Shown here: one piece after another, positions 34,301-34,439 of the stretch
How the letters are laid out: each line of letters opens with the position of its first letter
How positions within the stretch are numbered: the first letter of the stretch is position 1
Position numbers and translations under genes: made by a program
The notes under the pieces: generated by a model
Database searches by the model: none
The model's input: the letters and a program-made list of their open reading frames with translations, nothing else
What the model was told of the DNA's origin: nothing
Source of the DNA: Legionellaceae bacterium
GTDB lineage: Bacteria > Pseudomonadota > Gammaproteobacteria > Legionellales > Legionellaceae
Length of the DNA: 34,439 nt
Direction of reading: 5' to 3'
NCBI GenBank assembly: GCA_029210085.1
Contig: JARGPP010000027.1
Location: 1 to 34,439, forward strand

Positions 34301-34439
34301 GGTAATCCCCCCATTTATAACCACAGTTAAAAGTAGAGGGTTAAGCTGCTAATGCAAGTTTTTTCGCTGGAGGAATACCTCCAAGAGCCATATTCGGCCT
34401 TTCATTGTTATATGACCAAAGCCAGCGTGTCGCAAACTC
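34301..34439 (-). mobile_element. IS3-family insertion sequence, right end (continues beyond window)
   Basis: From GGTAATCCCCCC at 34301 to the window end is the terminal region of an IS3-family element, with transposase read on the minus strand. The outer end is inferred from the match to the remnant at 27241. The inside extends past the window. Confidence 0.75.
34341..34439 (-). CDS. IS3-family transposase OrfB, C-terminal end (partial)
   Basis: The last 32 codons of an integrase-core transposase: RWLWSYNNERPNMALGGIPP followed by AKKLALAA and a stop at 34341-34343. This is the standard end of IS3-family OrfB (WxxxYNxxRPNxALGGxxP). The frame is intact to the window edge. The rest, with the DDE residues, lies outside. 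Confidence 0.88.
   Translation of the reverse strand, partial: EFATRWLWSYNNERPNMALGGIPPAKKLALAA

Noticed and set aside
1-34439. CRISPR array, tRNA or rRNA genes
   Set aside because: No regularly spaced direct repeats, cloverleaf-like stretches or rRNA-like sequence were seen on either strand.

Overview
The window (about 40% GC by eye, short intergenic gaps) reads as a chromosome segment of a host-associated gammaproteobacterium, most likely of the Legionellales type. The evidence is the ribF-ileS-lspA and pcnB-folK gene orders, the Legionella-like Lcl/DUF1566 secreted protein, and several effector-like genes: ankyrin, eukaryotic-type kinase, long coiled-coil with a C-terminal membrane hairpin, and a possible deamidase. 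Genus and species cannot be fixed from the sequence alone.

Layout. 1-5600: an unidentified gene end, a short-chain dehydrogenase, a 59-residue rubredoxin, terC-hemJ, then pcnB-folK (pcnB has no usable ATG and appears to start at ATT) and an ankyrin-like protein with a basic KRKR patch. 5700-10420: the housekeeping run ribF-ileS-lspA on the minus strand, plus a universal stress protein. 10500-13260: a minus-strand group made of a 52-residue peptide with the lasso-peptide leader signature, a lasso-cyclase-like asparagine synthetase homologue lacking the glutaminase cysteine, and a secreted DUF1566 protein. 13337-17041: a PAS-GGDEF-EAL cyclic-di-GMP enzyme and pabB-pabA for folate. 17150-24120: an 840-residue coiled-coil protein behind an 11-bp inverted repeat, an amino acid permease, and a ClC-DUF1189-hydrolase operon.

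24250-34439 is more accessory in character. It holds a small Cys/His protein that may have the CheD/CNF deamidase fold, a two-helix membrane protein, a seven-repeat Cys-x6-Cys/Asp-box propeller, an L,D-transpeptidase lipoprotein with a clear terminator, an intact protein kinase, and a RimK / AstE-like / RimB module. In that module the RimB gene is separated from its partners by IS5-type transposase and GIY-YIG nuclease remnants. Then come small coupled ORFs, an exported Hsp20, a Lar-like zinc ribbon, and a heme oxygenase whose 5' part has been cut off by an IS3-family element entering from the right edge. A 60-bp remnant of the same IS3 end lies at 27241, so about 7 kb is bracketed by related IS ends.

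The strongest candidate for an undescribed system is the lasso-like locus: a short precursor with a good ribosome binding site, a cyclase homologue directly downstream, no leader peptidase, transporter or isopeptidase next to it, and a secreted DUF1566 protein in their place. The precursor's predicted core closely resembles the start of microcin J25 but is one residue shorter in the ring.
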